Shown here: positions 44,532 to 52,842 of the stretch, one piece after another
How positions within the stretch are numbered: position 1 is the first letter of the stretch
Layout: the number at the start of each line of letters is the position of its first letter
NCBI RefSeq assembly: GCF_000024985.1
Contig: NC_013523.1
Coordinates: 1,860,001-1,924,000, forward strand
DNA: 64,000 bases
Direction of reading: 5' to 3'
Source: Sphaerobacter thermophilus DSM 20745
GTDB lineage: Bacteria > Chloroflexota > Chloroflexia > Thermomicrobiales > Thermomicrobiaceae
Translations under genes and position numbers: made by a program
Notes under the pieces: model-generated
Databases searched by the model: none
Told to the model about the DNA's origin: nothing
Seen by the model: the letters and a program-made list of their open reading frames with translations, nothing else

Positions 44532-44621
44532 GCGAAGCGCCCGCCGGTCCGGCGGGCTCACTTATGAATGCATGGAATGCCGGGGCCGGACCGCGGTGCC
44601 CAGCCACGAGGAGTTTTCACC

Positions 44622-46091
44622 GTGCGGATCAAACCGGGTTTCGCGTTGATCCTCATCGTCCTGCTCACGCTGGGCGCGGTCTGGGTTGACCTCCCCGACG
44701 GGGTACTCGACCCCTTCAACTGGAAGGGCGACCGCATCTCCGTCCATCAGGGGCTCGACCTCCAGGGCGGCCTGCAAGTGATCCTCCAGGCCCAGCCGCC
44801 GGCCGGGCAGTCGGTCAGCCGCGACGCACTCCTCGGCACCCGTGACACGATCGAGCGCCGCGTCAACGCGCTCGGCGTGAGCGAGCCGCTGATCCAGACC
44901 CGGGGTGACGACCAGATCGTGGTCGAGTTGCCCGGCATCGAGGACCCCGAAGCCGCCGTCAATATCCTCAAGGAGACGGCGCTCCTGGAGATCATCAACC
45001 CCAACGGGCAGTACCTCCCCGAGGGCATGCTGGTTAACACGACGCTGGGGCCGGCGGACTCGGTCGGCACGGGCAGCCCGGCAGCGACGCCCAGCGCCAC
45101 GCCGAGTGCAACGCCGGAAGCCACCCCCGGCGCCGACGGCGCGGCCGGGACCGAGGCCGAAGCCACGCCGGAGCCGAGTGGTCCAGTCTACGAGACGATC
45201 GTCACCGGGGCGGACCTGAAGGACGCCTACCCGACCACCGACCCCCAGACCGGCGTCCTGGTCGTCGGCTTCGAGCTGAAGCCCGAGGCCGCGCAGAAGT
45301 TCTACGACTTCACCAGCACCCACATCGGCCAGCCGATGTCGATCGTGGTCGACAAGCGGGTCATCAGCACTGCCGAGATCCGGAACCCCATCCGAGACTC
45401 GGGGGTGATCCAGGGGATGCCGGCCGCCGAGGTCAACGCGCTGGCGCTGCAGCTCAAGTCGGGCGCGCTGGCCGTGCCGCTGGAAGTGGTGCAGAGCCGC
45501 ACCGTCGGCCCGACCCTGGGTCAGGACTCGATCGACAAGAGCATCGTGGCCGGCGCGGTGGGACTGGCGCTCGTCGCCCTCTTCATGATCCTCTTCTACC
45601 GCGTGCCGGGCGTCCTCTCGGTCGTCGCCCTGATGGTCTACAGCGCGATCGTCTTCGCCCTTTTCAAGTTGATCCCGGTCGTGCTGACGCTGGCCGGCAT
45701 CGCGGGGTTCATCTTGTCGATCGGGATGGCGGTCGACGCCAATGTACTGATCTTCTCGCGCATGAAAGAGGAGTTGCGCCGGGGTAACCCGGTGCGGCGC
45801 GCCATCGAGGCCGGTTTCGACCACGCCTGGCCGTCGATCCGCGACTCGAACGTCTCGACGATGATCACCTGCGTGATCCTGTACTGGTTCGGGCGGTATA
45901 CGGGCGCCAGCATCATCCAGGGATTCGCCCTCACGCTCTTCATCGGGGTGGCGGTCAGCATGTTCAGCGCCATTACCGTCACCCGCACCCTGCTGCGCGT
46001 CATGCTGACCCGTGGGTTCTTCCACAACGAATGGTGGTTCGGGGTCGAGTCGGCGCCCATCCCGCCGGCCGGGCGGGCGGCCAGCCGATGA
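44622..46091 (+). CDS. secD: Protein translocase subunit SecD
   Basis: GTG 44622, eight bases after GAGGAG, gives 489 residues; an upstream in-frame ATG is not supported. An N-terminal helix is followed by LDLQGGLQVILQAQ, the P1 domain with ERRVNALGVSEPLIQ, and the C-terminal six helices with ALFMILFYRVPGVLS and GMAVDANVLIFSRMKEEL. With SecF it uses the proton gradient to pull exported proteins through SecYEG. A Thr/Pro/Ala-rich insert (GSPAATPSATPSATPEATP, about residues 153-185) interrupts the periplasmic domain. Strong promoter upstream. Confidence 0.95.
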   Translation: MRIKPGFALILIVLLTLGAVWVDLPDGVLDPFNWKGDRISVHQGLDLQGGLQVILQAQPPAGQSVSRDALLGTRDTIERRVNALGVSEPLIQTRGDDQIVVELPGIEDPEAAVNILKETALLEIINPNGQYLPEGMLVNTTLGPADSVGTGSPAATPSATPSATPEATPGADGAAGTEAEATPEPSGPVYETIVTGADLKDAYPTTDPQTGVLVVGFELKPEAAQKFYDFTSTHIGQPMSIVVDKRVISTAEIRNPIRDSGVIQGMPAAEVNALALQLKSGALAVPLEVVQSRTVGPTLGQDSIDKSIVAGAVGLALVALFMILFYRVPGVLSVVALMVYSAIVFALFKLIPVVLTLAGIAGFILSIGMAVDANVLIFSRMKEELRRGNPVRRAIEAGFDHAWPSIRDSNVSTMITCVILYWFGRYTGASIIQGFALTLFIGVAVSMFSAITVTRTLLRVMLTRGFFHNEWWFGVESAPIPPAGRAASR

Positions 46092-46143
46092 TGAGCACCA
46101 GCGGCCCGATCGATGCCCCTGGGCGCACCGGGGCACGGCGAGG

Positions 46144-47106
46144 ATGCAGTTGCCCATGATCGATATCGTTGGTAAGCGCTACTGGTGGTTCCTGCTCTCG
46201 GTGCTGGTGATCCTGCCGGGGCTGGTCTCGCTGGCCGTCAACGGCCTGCGCGTGAGCATCGACTTTACGGGCGGCACCCTGTGGGAGCTCCAGATGAGCC
46301 GCACGGTGCAGCCGGGCGAGGTTCAGCGGGTGCTCGCCGCCAACGGCTACGACGGCTCCATGGTGCAGACTTCGGAGGACAACGTCGTCCTGATCCGCAC
46401 CAAGGAGATCCAGGAGGGCTCCGAGGCAAAGAACCAGTTGCTCACCGCCCTGCAGGACGAGTTCGGGCAGGTGACCGAGTTGCGCCTGGAGTCGGTCGGC
46501 CCCACGCTCGGCACGGAGATCCGCAACCGGGCCATCATCGCGGTAGCCCTGGCGTCCATCGGGATCTTGCTCTACATCGCGTTCGCCTTCCGCAACACCC
46601 AGAATCCGTTCCTCTACGGCACCGCCGCGATCATCGCCATGCTGCACGATGTCGCCATCCTGCTTGGTCTGGTCTCGATCCTCGGCTGGCTGCGGGGTGT
46701 CGAGGTCGATGCCCTCTTCATCACGGCCGTGCTGACTGTCATCGGCTTCTCCGTCCACGACACCATCGTCGTGTTCGACCGGATCCGCGAGAACCTGGCG
46801 CACAAGGTGGGCGAGACCTTCGAGGAGACGGTCAACTACAGCGTGGTGCAGACTCTGGTCCGGTCGCTGAACACCTCGATCACCACGATCCTGCCTCTCG
46901 CCGCGCTCTATCTCTTCGGCGGGGAGACCACCAAGACCTTCGTGCTCGTGCTGCTCGTCGGGATCATTGCCGGCACCTACTCGTCGATCTTCAACGCCAG
47001 CCAGATCGTGGTCGCCTGGGAGAACGGCGAGATCCAGCGCTTCTTCGCGCGGCTGCGCGGTCAGGGGCGGCAGAGCGTTCCGGCCGGGAAAGGGTCGCGG
47101 CCATGA
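46144..47106 (+). CDS. secF: Protein translocase subunit SecF
   Basis: The 320-residue partner of SecD has IDFTGGTLWELQMS near residue 38, VGPTLGTEIRNRAIIAVAL, and the conserved DTIVVFDRIRENL, with six membrane helices. ATG 46144 is chosen; the in-frame sequence before it lacks SecF character. ATG 46156 four codons on is equally possible. secD, secF and the FAD gene form one operon: 52 bp after secD, and its stop overlaps the next start. Confidence 0.94.
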   Translation: MQLPMIDIVGKRYWWFLLSVLVILPGLVSLAVNGLRVSIDFTGGTLWELQMSRTVQPGEVQRVLAANGYDGSMVQTSEDNVVLIRTKEIQEGSEAKNQLLTALQDEFGQVTELRLESVGPTLGTEIRNRAIIAVALASIGILLYIAFAFRNTQNPFLYGTAAIIAMLHDVAILLGLVSILGWLRGVEVDALFITAVLTVIGFSVHDTIVVFDRIRENLAHKVGETFEETVNYSVVQTLVRSLNTSITTILPLAALYLFGGETTKTFVLVLLVGIIAGTYSSIFNASQIVVAWENGEIQRFFARLRGQGRQSVPAGKGSRP

Positions 47107-48479
47107 CCCCGGCCGCCGGTCCGCCCCGCCTCCGCGTCGGTGTGATCGGCGGCGGCATCGCCGGCCTGACCGCGGCCTACCGCTTCGCCCAGCGCGGCCA
47201 CCAGGTCACCCTCTGGGAGCGCGGGCCACGCCTCGGCGGGCAGGCGGCTGCCTTCCCGGTGCTCGATACCGCGATTGAGTACTTCTACCACCACCTCTTC
47301 ATGAGCGATCACGATATCGTGCAGCTCATGAACGAGATCGGCATCGGCGACGACCTCATCTGGCTGCCATCCCCAGTGGGATTCTTCGCCGACGGGAAGA
47401 TCTACCCGCTCTCCGGCGCCTTCGACCTGCTCCGCCTGGGGTGCGTCCCGCTGATCGACCGGCTGCGCATCGGATTCACGACCCTGTACCTGCAGAAGCT
47501 GCGCAACTGGCGCCACTTCGAGCAGGTGACCGCCGCCGAATGGCTGCGGCGTGCCGTCGGCCAGCGCGCGTTCGACCGGGTGTGGGGCGCGCAGCTTCGG
47601 GCCAAGTTCGGCCCCCGGTACGATCAGGTGGCGATGGTCTGGTTCTGGAACAAGATCTACCTCCGCACCCAGTCCCGCCCCTCGCTCCTGGCTAAGGAGA
47701 AGCTGGGCTACATCCGGGGCAGCTTCAACACCTTGATCGACCGACTTGCGGAGGTCATCGCCGAGCAGGGGGCGACGATCAAGGTCGGCGTCGGCACCGA
47801 CCGGCTGGAGCGCCGCGGCAACGAGTGGCTGGTGCGGACGAGCGAGGGCGAGGAGGTCACCTGCGACGTGATCGTGGCGACCGTCCCGTCGCCGATCCTG
47901 GCCAAGCTCTTCCCCGACCTACCGGAGGACTACAAGGCCAAGCTGACGGGCGCCGTCTACCAGGCAGCGGTCACCATGCTGCTCCAGACCACCCGTTCGC
48001 TGTCGCATATTTACTGGCTGAACATCGGGGACCCCTCGGTCCCCTTTACCGGCATCATCGAGCACACCAACTTCATCGGACCCGAGCACTACCAGGGGCG
48101 CCACTTCATCTACGTGAGCAAGTACGTCGAGCACGACCACCCGTACCTCACCACGCCCGACGACCAGCTCTTCGCGGAGTACGTCCCCTACCTGCAGCGG
48201 ATCAACCCCGCGTTCAGCCCCGACTGGGTCGAGCAATACTGGGTCTTCCGCGAGTACGCGGCCCAGCCGATCATCACCAAGAACTACTCCGCCCGTATCC
48301 CGGAGCACCGCACACCGTTGCCCGGCCTCTACCTGGCCAACACGGCCCAGATCTACCCGGAGGACCGCGGCACCAACTACAGCGTCCGCATCGGCAATGT
48401 GGTCGCCGACCTCGTCGAGCAGGATCTCCGCTCCGGCCTCCTGCGCCCCGGTTCCCCCGCCCCTGCCGGCGGCTCTTGA
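47103..48479 (+). CDS. FAD-dependent oxidoreductase (amine oxidase / protoporphyrinogen oxidase-like)
   Basis: This 458-residue flavoprotein opens with the Rossmann motif VGVIGGGIAGLTAAYRFAQRG and the GG-doublet-like LGGQ. Conserved features further on include IVATVPSPIL, the substrate half with WGAQLRAKFG, and the C-terminal LYLANTAQIYPEDRGTNYS flavin-binding block. The pattern resembles a family of NAD(P)/FAD-dependent oxidoreductases in polysaccharide and carotenoid contexts; the substrate is unknown. ATG 47103 overlaps the secF stop. A long in-frame open stretch upstream is the shadow of secF. Confidence 0.82.
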   Translation: MTPAAGPPRLRVGVIGGGIAGLTAAYRFAQRGHQVTLWERGPRLGGQAAAFPVLDTAIEYFYHHLFMSDHDIVQLMNEIGIGDDLIWLPSPVGFFADGKIYPLSGAFDLLRLGCVPLIDRLRIGFTTLYLQKLRNWRHFEQVTAAEWLRRAVGQRAFDRVWGAQLRAKFGPRYDQVAMVWFWNKIYLRTQSRPSLLAKEKLGYIRGSFNTLIDRLAEVIAEQGATIKVGVGTDRLERRGNEWLVRTSEGEEVTCDVIVATVPSPILAKLFPDLPEDYKAKLTGAVYQAAVTMLLQTTRSLSHIYWLNIGDPSVPFTGIIEHTNFIGPEHYQGRHFIYVSKYVEHDHPYLTTPDDQLFAEYVPYLQRINPAFSPDWVEQYWVFREYAAQPIITKNYSARIPEHRTPLPGLYLANTAQIYPEDRGTNYSVRIGNVVADLVEQDLRSGLLRPGSPAPAGGS

Positions 48480-48738
48480 TCCAAACGCCGACTTCCATCC
48501 CCTGACGGTCCTGTCAGAATCATCGCGATAATTAGCCTGTCGCTATACACTGTGCCCGTCGGAACGCGGAGCGGCACGCGCGGCGGCCGGCGCGATGCGG
48601 TGGGCCGTCGCACGGAAACCCTCGCGAGCACCTGCCGGCCGGCGGGAATGATGCTCCTCACCGGCCACCGCGTCAGTTCCTGGGAGCGGTTTCGTGGGGC
48701 GCATCACGGGCGCCCCAATCGCACGAGGGAGGCGCAGC

Positions 48739-49104
48739 ATGTTCGGGACAGTCGCCCGCATCCGGCCGAAGCCGGGTGGGATCCAGGCACTCCTCGACAT
48801 GAGCCACGAGTTCGACCGCGAACACGCCAAGCGGGTGAAGGGGTACGTCGCCGACTACATACTCGAGTCCGAGAAGCACCCTGGGGAGTACATCCTGGTC
48901 GCGATATTCGAGGACCGCGAGAGCTATATGGCCAACGCCGATTCCCCGGAGCAGGATGCCTTCTATCGCCGCTTTCGCCAGCACCTCACCGAGGACCCGA
49001 TTTGGGAAGACGGCGAGATCATCTACGCCTCGCATGGCTCCACCATGCCCACGTGGGACGACGCCAGCGGGATGATGGGCACCGAGCCGGCATCCCCTGA
49101 GTAG
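48739..49104 (+). CDS. Antibiotic biosynthesis monooxygenase (ABM)-like protein
   Basis: This 121-residue protein has a ferredoxin-like dimeric alpha/beta-barrel pattern: VARIRPKPGGIQALLDMSHEF, GYVADYILESEKHPGEYILV, and FYRRFRQHLTEDPIWEDGE. ABM proteins include small monooxygenases and heme-degrading enzymes, but no diagnostic residues are seen. The function may be stress related; that is a guess. ATG 48739 follows GAGGGAGG by about six bases. It is preceded by a 260-bp gap (48480-48738) without a gene. Confidence 0.7.
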   Translation: MFGTVARIRPKPGGIQALLDMSHEFDREHAKRVKGYVADYILESEKHPGEYILVAIFEDRESYMANADSPEQDAFYRRFRQHLTEDPIWEDGEIIYASHGSTMPTWDDASGMMGTEPASPE

Positions 49105-49270
49105 GGGCGAGCCATGCAGTCGCGGAGGATCAGGGATTGATTCCCCCCGACCCGCCGCGGCGAGCAATGACCGTACATGTGGGGCGACGCCCCCGACGAC
49201 CAGCGGGCGCCGTACGCGGCCGATTGCCGCCCAGGCGCCCGCCGTGGTATACTCACTGCTGCATTGGCAG

Positions 49271-49346
49271 GCGCCCGTAGCTCAGTGGATAGAGCGTTTG
49301 CCTCCGGAGCAAAAGGCCGCAGGTTCGAATCCTGCCGGGCGTACCA
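49271..49346 (+). tRNA. tRNA-Arg (CCG)
   Basis: The cloverleaf is complete: acceptor GCGCCCG/CGGGCGT, anticodon stem TTTGC/GCAAA with loop CTCCGGA (anticodon CCG), T-loop GGTTCGAAT and an encoded CCA (49344-49346). Confidence 0.96.
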
Positions 49347-49361
49347 CCCGATGAGGAGACG

Positions 49362-49393
49362 AACAGCCCGAGGGTCAATACCCTCGGGCTGTT
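49362..49393 (+). terminator. Terminator after tRNA-Arg
   Basis: A perfect 14-bp stem AACAGCCCGAGGGT with its complement and loop CAAT begins 15 bp after the tRNA. The tail (GCGTTCC) is T-poor. Termination is likely. Confidence 0.75.
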
Positions 49394-49454
49394 GCGTTCC
49401 AGGCGTCCTCCGGTCGCGACCCCTTTGTCTCGAATCCGAATCCGCCCTTGCCTC

Positions 49455-49518
49455 GATGTCATCCTGAGCGGAGCGAAGGATCTCGCTTCGGACCCACCCC
49501 ACAGCAGGGAGATCCTTC
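49455..49518. repeat. CATCC-GGATCT palindromic repeat, copy 4
   Basis: ATGTCATCCTGAGCGGAGCG, AAGGATCTCGC, then GGGAGATCCTTCGACTCCGC. Related to those at 36655, 43879 and 59083. Confidence 0.65.
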
Positions 49519-49534
49519 GACTCCGCGGCGTGGA

Positions 49535-49822
49535 CTAGTGCCGAGTCCGCTGGGTGTCCTCGACTTCCCACTCGGCTCGCTGCAACTCTCGCCGGCGACG
49601 GCGCATCCGAATGAGCCGGTACCACAGGAGCGCGGGTCCCCAGAGTGCCACCATGCCCACCATGATCCACAGGACGTGGGTAGCAGCCAGGAAACCCACT
49701 GTGCCCCACGACGTGGCGACCAGCAGGATCAGCAGCAGTGTCCAGAGCTTGAAGCCCACCAGGATCGCGATGAAAGCTCCTGCTCCCGGCCCGTCGTCAC
49801 TCCCTGAGTGCCCGTGATCCAT
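49535..49822 (-). CDS. Small two-helix membrane protein, function unknown
   Basis: This 95-residue protein has two hydrophobic helices (AFIAILVGFKLWTLLLILLVATSW and VLWIMVGMVALWGPALLWY) followed by an Arg-rich cytoplasmic tail. No family is recognised. The His/Gly/Asp-rich N-terminus (MDHGHSGSDDGPGAG) is notable. The start is ATG. It is convergent with the tRNA. Moderate confidence that it is real, based on length, hydrophobic pattern and an intact frame. Confidence 0.6.
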   Translation of the reverse strand: MDHGHSGSDDGPGAGAFIAILVGFKLWTLLLILLVATSWGTVGFLAATHVLWIMVGMVALWGPALLWYRLIRMRRRRRELQRAEWEVEDTQRTRH

Positions 49823-50349
49823 GCGCCTCGCCTACCCGCTCCCGCACGGCTAGAGCCCGGCTGCCCATCCACCGGGCGCACGGCTACCAAGCATACCTGA
49901 TATACGTGGCAGCCCTCCTCTCGGGCGGTGCGACGCCCGGTCTCAACGCGCCCGGACGCTTCATCGCCGCACAACGCACGCCGTGCCTGCTAGACAAGTG
50001 TGTACGTACACTATATACTGTGGCCAACAACCGTCGTCCGGCGCCCACCATGGCCGCGCTGTGCGGCCTTTGAGCGCCCATAGTACAATCGTTGGGAGTG
50101 GGGCCGATGGTAGTTCGACCGAGAAGCGAGATCTGGCGCAGTGTTGCGCACACGTTCGGCCACGACCCGGATTCGGACCTTTTCGTTTCACGATGGATAC
50201 GGCATCTCCGTGGGTGGTGGTTCCGAACGCGCGATCCGCAGCCCGGCATCGACGCACCCCATCCCGGATGGCTGTGGACGACGACGGTTGCGCCCACGTC
50301 CCGCCTTGTAACCGCGACGCTCGACTGGCTGATGCCGGGAGGAAGGGCC
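49823..50349. other. Intergenic region upstream of bactofilin 1
   Basis: It contains a promoter at 49991-50019 and a 12-bp palindrome. From 50107 an in-frame ATG extends the bactofilin frame upstream (including WWFRTRDPQPG), with less GC-rich third positions than its neighbours. It may be translated as an N-terminal extension, but a strong site supports 50350 as the start. Confidence 0.55.
49991..50019 (+). promoter_or_regulatory. Promoter with a palindromic operator, upstream of bactofilins
   Basis: TAGACA (49991-49996) and TATACT (50014-50019) are 17 nt apart. GTGTACGTACAC (50000-50011) is a perfect palindrome between them, well placed for a repressor dimer. The repressor is not identified. 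Confidence 0.6.
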
Positions 50350-51000
50350 ATGATCTTCCGGAAAGAGAACCGTAGCGAGTCGTTCCAGCGGCAAATCTCC
50401 AGCCTGCGCCAGCAGTTGCAGACGGAGACCGAGTCGCAGACCGACGAGTTCCGCCACAGCGAGTCTCAGGACACCTCACAGTTCAGCGCGTCCGCCCGCG
50501 AGGGGCGGGAGACGGCGGACGTCACGATCGCCGCGTCCCGACCAACCGATACCAGCGGTACGACCCAGATCACGACCGCCACGACTGCGGGGACGACCCC
50601 ACGCGGGACGTGGCAGACGCCAGACACCAACACCAGCGTGATCGCCGGGAACGCGCACTGGAACGGCACGCTGCGCACCGAGGGGTCGCTCCACGTCCAT
50701 GGGCGAGCCGAAGGCGAGCTGCATGCGACCCACGACCTCTACGTGGCCGAAGGCGCCCAGGTGGACGCCGGGATCTTCGCCGACAACGTGGTCGTTGCCG
50801 GGTTGGTTCGCGGCACGATCGAGGCGCGTACCCGGCTTGAGGTTCTGCCACAGGGCCACGTGTCCGGTGACGTCAAGGCACCCAAGCTCGTCGTGCACGA
50901 GGGTGCCCGGCTGAGCGGGAAGCTGACGATGGAGGGCACGGGCGCCGTCCAGTACTCGACGTCCAGTCAGAGCACGAAGTCGCGCCGCTCGGGCCGTTAG
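50350..51000 (+). CDS. Bactofilin-family cytoskeletal protein 1
   Basis: A long polar, Gln/Ser/Thr-rich N-terminus (about residues 1-95) precedes a right-handed beta-helix bactofilin (DUF583) domain at about 95-195. It has the repeats SVIAGNAHWNGTLRTEGSLHVHGRAEGEL and VAEGAQVDAGIFADNVVVAG. Bactofilins polymerise without nucleotide and scaffold envelope enzymes. ATG 50350 is chosen because GGAGGAAGG lies seven bases upstream; ATG 50107 in frame would add 81 residues. A second bactofilin follows 35 bp on, so two subunits may co-assemble. Confidence 0.85.
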   Translation: MIFRKENRSESFQRQISSLRQQLQTETESQTDEFRHSESQDTSQFSASAREGRETADVTIAASRPTDTSGTTQITTATTAGTTPRGTWQTPDTNTSVIAGNAHWNGTLRTEGSLHVHGRAEGELHATHDLYVAEGAQVDAGIFADNVVVAGLVRGTIEARTRLEVLPQGHVSGDVKAPKLVVHEGARLSGKLTMEGTGAVQYSTSSQSTKSRRSGR

Positions 51001-51035
51001 GCCCGCCGGACCACCCTGTTGGGAGGAGGAGGCCG

Positions 51036-51551
51036 ATGTCGTATCGTCCAGGCGGGTCAAGCTCCGGCTTTGGCGAGGCGGGGAACGCCCAGATGCCCGA
51101 GGCCTACAGCCTCATCGACCGACACTCGACCGTCGAGGGTACCTTCACCTCCGAACGCGACCTCCGCATTGAAGGGCAGATGCGGGGTACCCTGCGCTGC
51201 CAGGGGCTGGTCTACATCGCCGAGGGAGCCGACGTCGACGCCACCGTTGAGGCCGCCCACGTCACCGTCGCCGGAGACCTGCAGGGTCAGGTCAACTGCC
51301 GCGGCAAACTACAGATCATGCCGACCGGCCGCGTCCGCGCCACCGTCACGACCCAATCTCTGGTCATCAACGAGGGTGCCCTCTTCGAGGGCGAGCTGCA
51401 CATGGAGGTCGGCTCGGTGGCCACGAGCACGGTGGGCGAGGCTGCCGCGGACGACTCGGTTCCGAGCGTCCTTCGACGCTTCGCCGGCGAGGCCGGGGAG
51501 TCCTCGGATGCCGAGACATCCCCGGGTGCCCAGCGAGCGAAGGAAGAGTGA
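51036..51551 (+). CDS. Bactofilin-family cytoskeletal protein 2
   Basis: This 171-residue protein has a short N-terminus and a bactofilin core: HSTVEGTFTSERDLRIEGQMRG, LVYIAEGADVDATVEAAHVTVAG, and GQVNCRGKLQIMPTGRVRATV. A charged, Ser-rich C-terminal tail follows (about 135-171). ATG start with GGGAGGAGGAGG just upstream. It is 35 bp after bactofilin 1, on the same transcript. Differing tails suggest the two subunits have different partners. Confidence 0.88.
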   Translation: MSYRPGGSSSGFGEAGNAQMPEAYSLIDRHSTVEGTFTSERDLRIEGQMRGTLRCQGLVYIAEGADVDATVEAAHVTVAGDLQGQVNCRGKLQIMPTGRVRATVTTQSLVINEGALFEGELHMEVGSVATSTVGEAAADDSVPSVLRRFAGEAGESSDAETSPGAQRAKEE

Positions 51552-51576
51552 CGCCCTCGCGGCCCATATCGGCACT

Positions 51577-51604
51577 GCGACACCACGAAAGCCCGTGCTA
51601 TAAT
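51577..51604 (+). promoter_or_regulatory. Promoter of the SH3b protein gene
   Basis: A perfect TATAAT (51599-51604) preceded by TGC (extended -10) has GCGACA (51577-51582) at 16 nt spacing. It leaves a leader of about 115 nt containing GC-rich hairpins. Confidence 0.65.
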
Positions 51605-51728
51605 GGCCCCGCCGGCTGGGGGTAACTCAGGAGCAGCCTCGGCCAGGGTAAGGTTTTCCCTGCGCGCTCTCTGTTTGTGCCTCACGCCCCTGGCGGTTCC
51701 GTGACGACACCCGGCACAAGGGGGGGCC

Positions 51729-52655
51729 ATGACCGTACGGAAGTGCAGCACATGCAAGCACTACGAGCCGGCGCCGATTTGGCGCAAGGGTTGGTGCCGG
51801 AACCCACTGCTCTACTCGCCCCAGCAGAGCCACCTCGTCGGTGAGGACGACCTGGACTGCGATCGGGGCATGGGTAACTACTGGGAGCCGATCGACGCAC
51901 CGCCAGGCGTCGCCGGTGTCACCCCGCCCCCGGATACCGAAGCAGACCTGACCAACCCCAATCCCACGCCCGCGTTCGAACCCCAAGTCGCACCCTTGAA
52001 CTTCGTGCCGCCGCCCGGCGGCGGCGCCCGTTCCGGTAGAGGAGGCGAGATGCATCAGTACCCCGGCAGCGGACGGCCCGGCGACTTCGACGACGATGAT
52101 GAGTTCCAGCGCCCCTCCACCCACGATCGCTCCCGATCGCCCTTCGCCAGTGGGAGCGAGCGCCAGTTCACCTATTACAGCGAGGAGCGCTACTGGACCG
52201 ACTACCTGCGGATCGCCGTCCCGGTCGTCGGCGTCATCCTCATGCTCGGATTCGTCTGGTTCCTCCTCCAGTCGCTTCTGGGTGGTGAGGACGAGGCCGG
52301 GAACAACACGAACGGGATCACCGGCCCAACGGTCGTGATGGGTGCCACCCCCGGTGGCGGGGTCGGCCCGGTCAGCACGCCGCGGCCGCTGCCGACGACC
52401 GAGACGACCCCTGCCCCGTCCAGCGGGTCGATCGGCCAGGGCGCGACCGTCGTGGTCGCCAACACTGACGGCGCAGGCGTGAACCTGCGCAGCAGCCCCA
52501 GCACCAGCGGCGAACTCGTCATGACGCTCGAAGAGGGGACCGAGCTGACCATCACCGGTGAGTCGGTCACGGCCGATGGCTACACCTGGTGGCCTGTCGA
52601 GGGGGACGGCGTCGAGGGGTACGTCGTCGAGGACTTCCTGGAGCTGGCCCAGTAG
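51729..52655 (+). CDS. Single-pass membrane protein with Cys cluster and SH3b domain
   Basis: The 308-residue protein has four regions. An N-terminal Cys-rich segment (CSTCKHYEPAPIWRKGWC, then C at about residue 44) could bind a metal. A disordered linker (50-155) leads to a membrane helix (about 158-180, VPVVGVILMLGFVWFLLQSLL). A Thr/Pro linker carries a C-terminal SH3b domain (about 235-308, GVNLRSSPSTSGELVMTLEEG) facing outside, which usually binds peptidoglycan or other wall polymers. The frame is intact, with no similarity I can name. The start is ATG. Confidence 0.75.
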   Translation: MTVRKCSTCKHYEPAPIWRKGWCRNPLLYSPQQSHLVGEDDLDCDRGMGNYWEPIDAPPGVAGVTPPPDTEADLTNPNPTPAFEPQVAPLNFVPPPGGGARSGRGGEMHQYPGSGRPGDFDDDDEFQRPSTHDRSRSPFASGSERQFTYYSEERYWTDYLRIAVPVVGVILMLGFVWFLLQSLLGGEDEAGNNTNGITGPTVVMGATPGGGVGPVSTPRPLPTTETTPAPSSGSIGQGATVVVANTDGAGVNLRSSPSTSGELVMTLEEGTELTITGESVTADGYTWWPVEGDGVEGYVVEDFLELAQ

Positions 52656-52691
52656 CTGACCCAAATCACCTGGATGGCCGGGCGCAGCCGA

Positions 52692-52721
52692 TTGAGGGCG
52701 GAAATCGGCCTGTGCTATACT
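52692..52721 (+). promoter_or_regulatory. rpsB operon promoter
   Basis: TTGAGG (52692-52697) and TATACT (52716-52721) are separated by 18 nt. The predicted transcript starts near 52728, giving a leader of about 115 nt. Confidence 0.65.
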
Positions 52722-52753
52722 GAGCGTCGGCGGTATCAGCCGCCAAATTCACA

Positions 52754-52835
52754 CGTGCCCGGACCGACCCTGGTGTGCCGCGTATGCGGTCCTCGGTCGG
52801 GATGAAGGGCACGGACGCTCTAACACCAGGAAGGA
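52754..52835 (+). promoter_or_regulatory. Structured rpsB leader (candidate autoregulatory element)
   Basis: Three stacked helices are visible: P1 CGTGCCC/GGGCACG (52754-52760/52807-52813), P2 CCGACC/GGTCGG (52764-52769/52795-52800) and P3 CCGC/GCGG (52778-52781/52786-52789). In addition CCTGGTGT (52769-52776) can pair perfectly with ACACCAGG (52823-52830), which overlaps the start of the ribosome-binding site. This would form a pseudoknot or an alternative fold controlling translation. A test against S2 leader models is needed. Confidence 0.55.
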
Positions 52836-52842
52836 TAGACCA

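Larger units (their letters stand above)
43754..44621. other. Repeat mosaic upstream of secD, no gene
   Basis: These 868 bases hold two elements bounded by the same 16-bp inverted ends (43822-44060 and 44091-44415), CATCC-GGATCT repeats, a class II palindrome and the secD promoter. No coding region is supported. Confidence 0.65.

Noticed and set aside
46185-47102. In-frame extension upstream of the FAD oxidoreductase, suggesting a fusion
   Set aside because: It is out of frame with secF, the real gene there. The flavoprotein motif begins right after ATG 47103.
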